In this document: positions 42,126-49,750 of the stretch, piece after piece
How the letters are laid out: each line of letters begins with the position of its first letter
How positions within the stretch are numbered: position 1 is the stretch's first letter
DNA from: Palsa-504 sp963753195
GTDB taxonomy: Bacteria; Actinomycetota; Actinomycetes; Streptosporangiales; Streptosporangiaceae
DNA length: 64,000 nucleotides
Reading direction: 5' to 3'
Assembly (NCBI GenBank): GCA_963753195.1
Contig: CAVWBH010000007.1
Span: forward strand, 248,001-312,000
Notes under the pieces: generated by a model
The model's database searches: none
What the model was told of the DNA's origin: nothing
Seen by the model: the letters and a program-made list of their open reading frames with translations, nothing else
Made by a program: the position numbers and the translations under genes

Positions 42126-43046
42126 TCACGACAGGTGCTCCGCGGAGACGTGGTTCGCCACGGCGTTGCGCAGGTCCTGGACCTCGGCCAGCATCCAGGA
42201 CTGGTAGTCGAAACCAGGCGCCGGCATCGTCTCGTAGACGCCCACCACCGGGATGCCGTTCTGCTTGGCCAGCGTGATGAACGACTCGGTCAGGGTGTCC
42301 GTCACCTGCTGATTGTAGAGAAACACCCTTACTTTGTGGCCGATGAACAAGCTCCGCTGCATCGCGATGTCCTGCGCCGACGGGTCGGTGCCGTTCATGA
42401 TGTCGGCCTGCAGGGCCCAGGGCGTCAGGTTGTCCGTGCCGGCCGCCTGCAGCATGTAATCAGCCACCGGCTCCGTCGTGGCCACCGGCGTATTCGGGTA
42501 GGCGGCCTTGAACGCGGCCAGCGCCTTGTTCCAGGCGGTCAGCGAGGCGATGAAGGCCGCGGCGTTGGCCTTGAAGTAGGAGGCGTGCGCGGGCTGGACG
42601 GCGGCCAGGTCGGCCGCGATCGCGTTCGCCACGGCGGGCATGGTGCTGGGCTGGTACCACAGGTGCGGGTTCGGCGTGTCCGCGGGCAGGCCGAGCAGGT
42701 TCTGGGCCACGATCACCTTGCGGGCCGGGTTCGGGGCGGCGCCCTCGATGGTGTCCGCCCAGCTGTCATAGCCGAGTCCGTTCTGCACTATGAGCTGGGC
42801 CTGGCTGACCGTCCGGGCCACCGAGGCGCTGGCCTCGAAGGTGTGCGGGTCGGTATTCGGGTTGCTCATGATGGCGCTGGCCTGGACGTATTCCCCGCCG
42901 ACCTGCTGGATGACGTTCGCGTACTGGCTCTCCGCGCCCACCGCGACGATGGTCCCGGCGTGAGCCGCGCCGGACGCCGGGGTGCAGGCCGTGGCCAGCA
43001 GGGCCACGCCGAGAGCCGACGCCGCCGCCAGGACCCGGTGCCGCAT
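42126..43046 (-). CDS. znuA: Zinc/metal-binding lipoprotein (ZnuA-like, cluster A-I)
   Basis: The protein is 306 aa from the ATG at 43046 (GGAGGAG 9 nt upstream). The signal peptide ends in lipobox LATAC with Cys at 21, so it is membrane-tethered. Metal-site candidates are His in NPNTDPHTFEASASVART, His in NPHLWYQPSTMPAVANAI, a Glu in PVATTEPVADYML and VGVYETMPAPG. It lacks the long His/Asp-rich loop of many ZnuA proteins. First gene of the zinc operon, directly behind the Zur box. Confidence 0.85.
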   Translation of the reverse strand: MRHRVLAAASALGVALLATACTPASGAAHAGTIVAVGAESQYANVIQQVGGEYVQASAIMSNPNTDPHTFEASASVARTVSQAQLIVQNGLGYDSWADTIEGAAPNPARKVIVAQNLLGLPADTPNPHLWYQPSTMPAVANAIAADLAAVQPAHASYFKANAAAFIASLTAWNKALAAFKAAYPNTPVATTEPVADYMLQAAGTDNLTPWALQADIMNGTDPSAQDIAMQRSLFIGHKVRVFLYNQQVTDTLTESFITLAKQNGIPVVGVYETMPAPGFDYQSWMLAEVQDLRNAVANHVSAEHLS

Positions 43047-43139
43047 GACCGACAACTCCTCCGCCTCTCTGTCCCTCTGCCTCTTTGCCTCTTTGCCTCG
43101 GGGAGACCGCTGCTCCGCCTCGGGAGACTGCTGCGGTAA

Positions 43140-43154
43140 TGATAATGATTCTCA
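43140..43154. promoter_or_regulatory. Zur operator (Zur box)
   Basis: TGATAATGATTCTCA is an imperfect palindrome (TGAnAATnATTnTCA) matching the known Zur/Fur-type consensus TGAAAATGATTTTCA. It lies in an AT-rich patch in otherwise very GC-rich DNA, 94 bp before the znuA start on one side and 78 bp before zur on the other. It probably represses the zinc operon and possibly zur itself when zinc is replete. Confidence 0.8.
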
Positions 43155-43231
43155 ATATTGCTTGCAAGCGATCGGCGGAGCGGAGGCGAGACGGAGTGGC
43201 CGGAAAGCGGTTCAGGTTATAGCGTGCGACT

Positions 43232-43693
43232 GTGACAGCGCAGCAGCCGGAGGAGCGAGTGCAGGTCAGGCCCGCGGGGAACCCGGGCCCGGCCCGCGGC
43301 GCCCGGGCGCGCGGGACCAGGCAGGCGCAGGCCCTGGCCACCGCGCTGGCGGGCCTGCCCGGCTTCTGCAGCGCCCAGGAGATCCACGCCGAGCTGCGCC
43401 GCCGGGGTGAGCACGTGGGCCTGGCCACCGTCTACCGGCACCTGCAGGCGCTCAGCGAGGACGGCAGCGTCGACGCGATCCGCGACGCCAGCGGCGAGAC
43501 GCTCTACCGCCAGTGCGGGAGCAGCGTGCACCATCACCACCTGACCTGCCGCACGTGCGGGCGCAGCGTGGAGGTGGAAGGCCGGGCGGTGGAGCAGTGG
43601 GCCGAGCGGGTCGCCGCAGAGGCGGGCTTCAGCGACGTGGGCCACACGGTGGAATTGTTCGGCCTGTGCCCGGAGTGCACGCAGCTCTCCTGA
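43232..43693 (+). CDS. zur: Zinc uptake regulator Zur (Fur family)
   Basis: The protein is 153 aa. The winged helix is in FCSAQEIHAELRRRGEHVGL and ATVYRHLQALSEDG, with HHHHLTCRTCGRSVEVEG and LCPECTQLS giving the regulatory His cluster and the two Cys-x-x-Cys structural zinc knuckles. GETLYRQC is the Zur-type hinge. It starts with GTG at 43232 near a TATAGCG-like -10. Divergent from the zinc ABC operon with a shared operator. Confidence 0.92.
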   Translation: MTAQQPEERVQVRPAGNPGPARGARARGTRQAQALATALAGLPGFCSAQEIHAELRRRGEHVGLATVYRHLQALSEDGSVDAIRDASGETLYRQCGSSVHHHHLTCRTCGRSVEVEGRAVEQWAERVAAEAGFSDVGHTVELFGLCPECTQLS

Positions 43694-43814
43694 TCACGGG
43701 CAGTTTTGGCCGGCGGATAGCGCGCCCCGCGTCTGAAAACTATCGCCCCGGCCTGCTACTCGATGCGACGCCGCTTATGTCCCGTTATGTCCCAACTTCA
43801 CATTGAGGCATTTC

Positions 43815-43887
43815 GGGCGTGAACCATGATCGTGGCCAGTTTTGGACCATATTTGGCCATTCCTGGCCATAATCATGAAACCCGCCC
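43815..43887. repeat. Long imperfect palindrome (REP-like element)
   Basis: The outer arms GGGCGTGAACCATGATCGTGGCC and the complement of GGCCATAATCATGAAACCCGCCC match at about 16 of 23 positions; inside are several TGGCCA/TTTGGCC steps. It is much more AT-rich than its surroundings. The rest of the 43694-43985 gap shows nothing else. Confidence 0.6.
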
Positions 43888-43985
43888 GAGCCGGTGGCGT
43901 GCTTCCCTTAAGTTCCCGGGTTTGTGTTTATTGGGGGCCGTGTGCCAAGGCGCCTGACAGCCACGGACTTGCCTGGGCATGGCCA

Positions 43986-44975
43986 TTAGAGGTCCAGTCT
44001 GAACAGGCGGGTCGCGTTGGTGCGGCCGATCTTGATCCGGTCGTTCTCGCTGATCGGGGCAGCGTCGAACCACTCTGACGCCCAGGCCATCTCCTCGAAT
44101 GGAAAATCGGTCGAGAAGAGCAACCGGTCGACGCCGATCTCGGAGATCGAGTCGTGGAGCGAGGGCGTCCGGAACGCGCCGGAGGTGGTGAGGTTGAAGT
44201 TGCTGCTCAGATATTGCTGAAAGGTGCGCTTTCCCGCATACCCGCGCGGCTCGTTGGCGATGCGGTGGTCGAGCCGCCAGACCAGGAAGGGCAGCCCCTC
44301 GCCGAGGTGGCCGAGCACGACCTGCAGTCCGGGGTGGCGATCGAATAGCCCGGAACCCATCAGCCGCAGCGCGTGGGTGGCGGTTTCTACCCCGAACGCC
44401 CAAGCCGAACCCATCAGCCACGGGTGACCGCGGTAGATCTTGGCCCAGGACCCAATCGGGTCGCGCGGGTGAAGGTAGAACGGGCGGTCGAGCGCCGCGT
44501 ACTCTCGCCAGAAGTCGTCATAGCGCGGATCGTCCAGGTAAACCACCGTTTCCGCGTCGCCGACCTGAGAGAAACCGTTCGCAAGAGCGCCGACGAACCC
44601 CAGGTCACGCACACACCGCTCGGCCTCCGCTGTGGCGGCATCCGGGTCCTGAAGCGGAAGAGCGGCGAAGGCACGGAAGCGGTCCCGGCGCCTATCGACC
44701 TGTTCGGCGAGGTGATCATTGGCGCGGCGGGCGATTTCGGCGGCGCGCTTCGGATCGGGGATCGCCTGGATCGCGGGCGAGTTCAGCGAGACAATCGCAA
44801 GCTCGATCCCAGTCTCATCCATCAGCCGGATCCGCCTGTCGCCGACCTCGAGCAGCCGCCGTTTCGTCTCCTCCCACCTCTCCGGGTGGAAGTATTGCTG
44901 CGAGTCGCCGATCGTCTGCTCGGTCGAGAAATGTTCTTCCAGGGCGATCTTGTTTTCCAAGGTGGTCCTTTTCAT
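43986..44975 (-). CDS. Amidohydrolase-2 family (γ-resorcylate/dihydroxybenzoate decarboxylase-like)
   Basis: The protein is 329 aa. The metal site starts IALEEHFSTEQ (Glu-13/His-15), continues with RPFYLHPRDPIG and LGHLGEGLPFLVWRLDHR, and ends LLFSTDFPFEEMAWASEWF with the metal Asp. These are the signatures of γ-resorcylate decarboxylase (2,6-dihydroxybenzoate decarboxylase), a divalent-metal non-oxidative decarboxylase of ~325 aa. The precise aromatic acid is not fixed by sequence. No neighbouring aromatic-ring genes are present. Confidence 0.85.
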   Translation of the reverse strand: MKRTTLENKIALEEHFSTEQTIGDSQQYFHPERWEETKRRLLEVGDRRIRLMDETGIELAIVSLNSPAIQAIPDPKRAAEIARRANDHLAEQVDRRRDRFRAFAALPLQDPDAATAEAERCVRDLGFVGALANGFSQVGDAETVVYLDDPRYDDFWREYAALDRPFYLHPRDPIGSWAKIYRGHPWLMGSAWAFGVETATHALRLMGSGLFDRHPGLQVVLGHLGEGLPFLVWRLDHRIANEPRGYAGKRTFQQYLSSNFNLTTSGAFRTPSLHDSISEIGVDRLLFSTDFPFEEMAWASEWFDAAPISENDRIKIGRTNATRLFRLDL

Positions 44976-45098
44976 TTCGCCGGCCCCGGGATGAGGCCGG
45001 TTTGGTCACCGCCACGGGACGCCCGGGCAGTGAGCATGTCACGACAGGAAGATCATCCCCGACCACGTCCGATCCGGGTGTTAAATCCGTGTCGCCTG

Positions 45099-45730
45099 TT
45101 AGATTCGAGCTTGCCCAAAGGCGTAGTGGGCGGCAGCGCCGCGGGTCTCGTCGGCGACCCGCTGGCGCATGGCCGTGGGCTGGAGGACCTCGACGGCTTG
45201 GCCGAGGCTGAGCAGGGCGGCGCAGGCCCAGTTTTCGCTTTCGAACGGGATGGTGATGTCGATCTGCTGGGTGCAGGTCAGGGGGATGCGGTCCTGCCCG
45301 TGGACGGGAACGAGCTGGCGCAAGCGGGGCAGCGCGCTGGCTTCCACCCGGACGGTCACTTCGACCGCGGTGCTCTCGTGCTCCAGTTCACTGCGGGCCT
45401 GCGCCCAGGATTGCGCCAGGTCAAAGGCGGCTGGCCGGGTCGCGAGCCGAGCCCGAGCTGCTCGGCTGGGCCGGCCAGGCCGAGAAAGGCCAGGGCGCCT
45501 GCTTCGTCCAGGCCGACTCCGGTCAGCCGGGTGCGGTAACCGCCGTCGAGGCGGTAGCCGCCCGCTGGCCCGCGCGCCGAGCGCACCGGGATGCCCGCCG
45601 CCACCAGCGCCTCGACGTCTCGTTGCACGGTCCGCTCGCTGACCTCCAGCAGCCGGGCCAGGTCCTGGCCACTGCAGTGGCCGCGAGCTTGCAGGTGCAG
45701 CAGCAGGGCCATCATCCGGGAGGCGCGCAC
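45099..45730 (-). pseudogene. WYL-domain HTH regulator with large internal deletion
   Basis: The N-terminal half is intact: RMMALLLHLQARGHCSGQDL, VSERTVQRDVEALVAAGIPV, GGYRLDGGYRTRLTGVGLDE, a DeoR-like HTH. At about 45445 it jumps out of frame to the C-terminal part (FDLAQSWAQARSEL, then VTVRVEASALPRLRQLVPVH, VEVLQPTAMRQRVADETRG). Roughly 100 residues, most of the ligand-binding WYL domain, are missing. Intact homologues are ~310-330 aa. An inverted repeat GCGCacGATC-ttat-GATCgCGC (45724-45746) overlaps the start and may be its former operator. Confidence 0.75.
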
Positions 45731-45830
45731 GATCTTATGATCGCGCTAATTGACGCCAGGAGATGTCGGGAATCCATGGGATAGTGGTCGCCGCGGGGCC
45801 GCCCGGCCTCAGTGACCTGACGGGAGTGAC

Positions 45831-46409
45831 ATGGCTGAAGTGCTGCTGTTCCACCACGCGCAAGGGCTTACCCGCGGCGTCAGCGACTTCGCCGGCCAGC
45901 TCCGGGCCGCGGGCCATACCGTCCACGTCCCCGACCTGTATGACGGGCAGGTCTTCGCCACGCTGCCAGACGGGGCGCAATACGCGGCCAAGATCGGGTT
46001 CGGCACGGTCATCGAGCGCGGCCAGGCCGCGGCCGCCGACCTGCCCGCCGAGCTGGTCTACGCCGGATTCTCCCTCGGTGTCTTGCCCGCCCAGATGCTG
46101 ACGCAGACCCGCCCAGGGGCCAGGGGCGCCCTGCTGTTCGAAGCGTGCGTGCCGCTCTCGGAGTTCGGCGGTGCCTGGCCCGCGGGCGTCCCCGTCCAGG
46201 TGCACGGCATGGAAGATGACGAGTTTTTCGCCGGAGAGGGCGACATCGACGCAGCCCGGGCCCTGGTCCAGGCGGCACCGGACGCGGAACTGTTCCTCTA
46301 TCCCGGCCACCGGCACCTGTTCACCGACAGCAGCCTGCCCTCCTACGACGAACCAGCCGCCACGCAGCTCACCCGGCGCGTGCTCGCATTCCTCGAACGC
46401 CTCAGGTAG
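45831..46409 (+). CDS. Dienelactone-hydrolase family protein
   Basis: The protein is 192 aa with an α/β-hydrolase fold: EVLLFHHAQGLTRGVSDFAG, HTVHVPDLYDGQVF, nucleophile elbow YAGFSLGVLPAQML (Ser-81), acid VHGMEDDEFFAGEG and His in FLYPGHRHLF. Canonical dienelactone hydrolase has Cys as nucleophile; Ser here suggests a different ester or carboxymethylenebutenolide-like substrate. It diverges, across 100 bp, from the broken WYL regulator, which may once have controlled it. Confidence 0.85.
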   Translation: MAEVLLFHHAQGLTRGVSDFAGQLRAAGHTVHVPDLYDGQVFATLPDGAQYAAKIGFGTVIERGQAAAADLPAELVYAGFSLGVLPAQMLTQTRPGARGALLFEACVPLSEFGGAWPAGVPVQVHGMEDDEFFAGEGDIDAARALVQAAPDAELFLYPGHRHLFTDSSLPSYDEPAATQLTRRVLAFLERLR

Positions 46410-46576
46410 GAGCCGCAGTGGACGGATGCGGGGGTCGGAGAGGGCGGTGATGCAGGTGGCGGAATGAGGGGTGCGGGAGGCGGGACCGGGGGGCTTCCGC
46501 GGGCGCGATCTCGGCGTGGATGATGGTCGGTAGCGGGCTCAGCTGAGCGGGCCCGGCCGGCCTGGAAGGAGGAGCT

Positions 46577-47107
46577 ATGAGCTCCGCTGCCACACGTACT
46601 CCGGCTGACGTGGCCCGCGCGGCCTTCGACGCCGTCAGCAGGAAGGACCCTGATGCCATCGCCGCCGCGGGGGCACCCGGATACGTCGACGACTTTGTCG
46701 CCATTGGCGAGATCCGCGGGCACGAGGCGGTCCGGGCCTTCTTCCTCGAGCTGTTCGCCGCCTTCCCCGATTTCACGATGACGGTCGACAGGGTCGTGGC
46801 CGACGACACCTCGGCGGTGGTCCAGTGGCATGCGGCCGGCACGTTCACCGGCGGCCCGTTCCAGGGCATCGCCCCGACCGGGCGCGGGGTCGACATCCGC
46901 GGCGTCGACGTGATGGAGATCGCCGATGGGCTCATCCAGCACAACACCATCTACTACGACGGGGCCACCTTCGCCCGCCAGATCGGCCTGCTGCCCGGCC
47001 TCGGGTCCCGCGCCGACCAGGCCATGCTGGCCGCGTTCAACGCGAAGACCACGCTGAGCCAGCGGGCCCGTGACCGCCGGGCACGCAGGTCGTCCCGGGC
47101 CCGGTAG
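46577..47107 (+). CDS. SnoaL-like (NTF2-fold) ester-cyclase family protein
   Basis: The protein is 176 aa. NTF2-like features are ADVARAAFDAVSRKDPDAIA, GYVDDFVAIGEIRGHEAVRA, FFLELFAAFPDFTMTVDRVV, VVQWHAAGTFTGGPFQGIAP and IRGVDVMEIADGLIQHNTIY. An Arg-rich tail ends the protein. The family includes polyketide cyclases and many limonene-hydrolase-like or uncharacterised proteins; function is open. A strong ribosome site GGAAGGAGGAG precedes the ATG. Confidence 0.85.
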   Translation: MSSAATRTPADVARAAFDAVSRKDPDAIAAAGAPGYVDDFVAIGEIRGHEAVRAFFLELFAAFPDFTMTVDRVVADDTSAVVQWHAAGTFTGGPFQGIAPTGRGVDIRGVDVMEIADGLIQHNTIYYDGATFARQIGLLPGLGSRADQAMLAAFNAKTTLSQRARDRRARRSSRAR

Positions 47108-47118
47108 CCTTCCGGGAC

Positions 47119-48624
47119 TTAGCGCAGCTTCAGGCTCTCCTGCGCTAGCGCGGACAAGGCGAGCGGAACCCAGCCGCTGTCCCAGCGGTGAGCCATCGAA
47201 GCAGGTGTCTCGGTGGTGTGCGCTATGCCTGCCGAGGTGAGCAGCGAGCCGTAGTCCGACACGTCGGTCTGGAACTTGCTGTATCCGCCTATCCAGATCC
47301 GGTCGCTGCCGGTAAACGGCGTCTTGTGCGCGGCGAGGAACGCGGCCGTCAGGCGGTAGTTCGCTTGGTAGTTCGCGTCGGTGCCGTATTCGGCCGTGGA
47401 GATCGTGCCGAACTCGGCATAGTTCGGCATGTCGGCCGGGAAGTCCCAGGACGCGGCGAGGGTGAACAGATTCGGGTACTTCAGCAGCAGATCCTCGGCG
47501 CCCAGGCCTGATTTAGAGAACCCGAGCAGCCAGATCTGCTCGGTGCCGGAGGTAGCCAGGTTCGCCCTGACCCATGGCTCGAGCTCTGACGTCATGAAGG
47601 TCTCGTACTGGAGATTGGGGTCGCTCGGATTATTCGCGTACCACGAGTTGATTGAGAAAGAAGGCTCGATGACCGTCAGGTTGTATCGGTTCTGAGCGTT
47701 GGCCGCCTCGACCGTAGCGAGACCATCGCCGTAACTAGTACCCAGGCCGGCCTCGACAGGAAGCACGAAGAGGAAATTATGCGCGACCCCCGCGGCCGGA
47801 TTCGTGGGACGCAGGACTCGCAGGATCTGCGGCCCGTAGCCGTTGTCAGCGGATATCATGTCGTAGGATGCGACGCCATTCGCGTTCGTGCTGAGGTAAT
47901 CGGCTGCGAACCCGGCGGTGCCGCCCGCCCAGTCGCCGGCCTTCGCCGTACCGGAGATGAGAAGGCCGGGGGCGCCCCCGGTCAGGGCGGGATCGTAGAC
48001 GGCGATTCTCTCGGTGCCGTTCTCGAGGAACGCGAGCGTCGAGCCGACCGCCTCCAGCTTCAGCACGGTCCCGGCCGCCAGCGGACCAGAACTGTAGGAC
48101 TTGCCGAGCTGTGCCCACTTACCGCCGGTCCGCTTGAACAGCATGAGCTCCGGGCTGCCGTTGTTCCAGTTATAGATACCGGCGTATCCGTTCTGCCCGC
48201 CCGCCTGGAGTCGCACCGCCGGGCCGATCCACTGCCCTCCGGTCAGCTGCGCAGAGGTTACTCCGACTTGTGAGTACTGGTTGCTGCTGTAGCTTTCAGC
48301 AGTCCATATGTCCCCACTGATACCTGAGGCGTGAGTGCCAGCGGCGGCCTGAGCGGAGATGGCCAGGGCGCCATCACTTACGCCGGTCCAGTTGCTCCCC
48401 AGGGCTCCATTGGCCCGGTCGAAATTGTCCAAGCCCGTGAGCGTCGCGGCGTTCCCGTTGAAGGCACCCACCGCGGCGAGGACGCTCATCGCGGCGAGCG
48501 CCGCGGTACCGAGCACGGCCGCGAGGAATATCCTCCTTCGGCGACCCGTGGGCGCACCGGCGCCGGATGCAGGCGGCTCCCGCCCGGTACCAATATTCTT
48601 GCCGGCGTTTCGGTTGGCGGCCAT
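47119..48624 (-). CDS. Secreted two-domain protein: concanavalin-like lectin fold plus α/β-hydrolase
   Basis: The protein is 501 aa. A charged N-terminus and helix RRIFLAAVLGTAALAAMSVL (~30-52) form a long signal peptide. Residues ~65-245 read TGLDNFDRANGALGSNWTGV, GYAGIYNWNNGSPELMLFKR, GLLISGTAKAGDWAGG, a jelly-roll typical of LamG/DUF1080-like domains. Residues ~265-500 are an α/β-hydrolase with nucleophile WLLGFSKSGLGAEDLLLKYP and a candidate His in SMAHRWDSGWV. It resembles secreted esterase-type proteins; substrate is unknown. The whole gene faces the SnoaL-like gene tail to tail, 11 bp apart. Confidence 0.72.
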   Translation of the reverse strand: MAANRNAGKNIGTGREPPASGAGAPTGRRRRIFLAAVLGTAALAAMSVLAAVGAFNGNAATLTGLDNFDRANGALGSNWTGVSDGALAISAQAAAGTHASGISGDIWTAESYSSNQYSQVGVTSAQLTGGQWIGPAVRLQAGGQNGYAGIYNWNNGSPELMLFKRTGGKWAQLGKSYSSGPLAAGTVLKLEAVGSTLAFLENGTERIAVYDPALTGGAPGLLISGTAKAGDWAGGTAGFAADYLSTNANGVASYDMISADNGYGPQILRVLRPTNPAAGVAHNFLFVLPVEAGLGTSYGDGLATVEAANAQNRYNLTVIEPSFSINSWYANNPSDPNLQYETFMTSELEPWVRANLATSGTEQIWLLGFSKSGLGAEDLLLKYPNLFTLAASWDFPADMPNYAEFGTISTAEYGTDANYQANYRLTAAFLAAHKTPFTGSDRIWIGGYSKFQTDVSDYGSLLTSAGIAHTTETPASMAHRWDSGWVPLALSALAQESLKLR

Positions 48625-48940
48625 GACATTCTTCTCTCATTTTCCTTCTGAGCTGTCATTACCACCATCGCAGGTATTTCTTCCGTCCCCCAGAGGAGAA
48701 TTCCCTGTCTATAGGGAGGCATTTTCCCCGGTCCCTTTGACCTGGTTATTCCGGCCCGGGCATTCTGGCCCTGTTTTTCTTTCTGGCCGGTGCTTTCCGG
48801 CCCGGGCACTACGTCCCGGCGTCGCGGACTCCGGCAGAATCGGCAGGCCGCGATCGCGGCCTGGGTATCCCGCAAAACTCCGCACGAGAGGGCGCGGGGT
48901 GAGATCGCCGCAGTCGGCTCTTCCTCGCGGGGCCGGGGGC
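48625..48940. other. 316-bp intergenic region
   Basis: No gene is visible. It contains repeated pyrimidine-rich steps (CATTCTGGCCCTG, TTTCCGGCCCGGGCA) and probably the promoter of the secreted hydrolase. Confidence 0.4.
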
Positions 48941-49645
48941 TCAGGCGCGCGGGCGGGAGCCGTTGGCGGCCGCGGCGAGCTCGGCCTTGCGGTCGGAGGC
49001 GAACATGTGCACGTACTCCTGGCCGGAGAGCTGCTGGATGGCGGCCATCACCTGGTCGGCGATCACCCGGCGGGCCTTGGCCGGGGGCTGGTCGAACAGT
49101 TCCGGCGCCAAGGCGAGCGGCGGGCCGATCCGGACCTCGATGCGGCCGGGCCGGGGCACCACCTGGCCGGGCGGCAGCACCTTGCGGGTGCCGGACAGCG
49201 CGACCGGGATGACGGGCAGGCCGGACTTGAGGGCCAGCCAGCCGACCCCCGGCCGGCCGCGGTACAGGCGCCCGTCCGGGGACCTGGTTCCCTCCGGGTA
49301 GATGCCGAACAGCGCGCCCTCCCGCAGCAGGGCCAGCGCCGCCTCCAGGGTGTCCTGCGCGGCCCGCGGGCCGTCGCGGTCCATCCGCAGCTGGTTGGTG
49401 GCCCGCAGGTAGGCCGACAACAGCCGCGCCGCCGGGCCGGGCGCGCTGAAGTACTCGGCCTTGGCCGAGAACGTCACCGGCCGGTCGACCATCAGCGGCA
49501 GGAACACCGAGTCGACGAACGAGTTGTGGTTAGCGGCCAGGACCGCGCCGCCCGAGGGGGGGATGTGCTCCGCGCCCGTCACCTTCGGCCGCCAGATTCC
49601 GTGCAGGAACGGGCCTGCGACTTTCCGGGATAGCTGATACTGCAC
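48941..49645 (-). CDS. 1-acyl-sn-glycerol-3-phosphate acyltransferase-like (PlsC family)
   Basis: The protein is 234 aa. Acyltransferase blocks: VLAANHNSFVDSVFLPLMVD (HxxxxD-type NHNSFVDS), LLREGALFGIYPEGTRSPDG (EGTRS) and GLPVIPVALSGTRKVLPPGQ. It adds the second acyl chain in phospholipid synthesis or acts in a related lipid pathway at the membrane. Actinomycetes carry several paralogues, so this need not be the housekeeping enzyme. Confidence 0.9.
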   Translation of the reverse strand: MQYQLSRKVAGPFLHGIWRPKVTGAEHIPPSGGAVLAANHNSFVDSVFLPLMVDRPVTFSAKAEYFSAPGPAARLLSAYLRATNQLRMDRDGPRAAQDTLEAALALLREGALFGIYPEGTRSPDGRLYRGRPGVGWLALKSGLPVIPVALSGTRKVLPPGQVVPRPGRIEVRIGPPLALAPELFDQPPAKARRVIADQVMAAIQQLSGQEYVHMFASDRKAELAAAANGSRPRA

Positions 49646-49750
49646 GGGCGCCTTCCTGCTCGCTGGCCTGAGAGGAAACGATAACGGTACGCGGCGGCGG
49701 CCAGGACCGGGATCAGCGGGCTGAACGCGACGGGCGAGAGCGGCGCGCGC

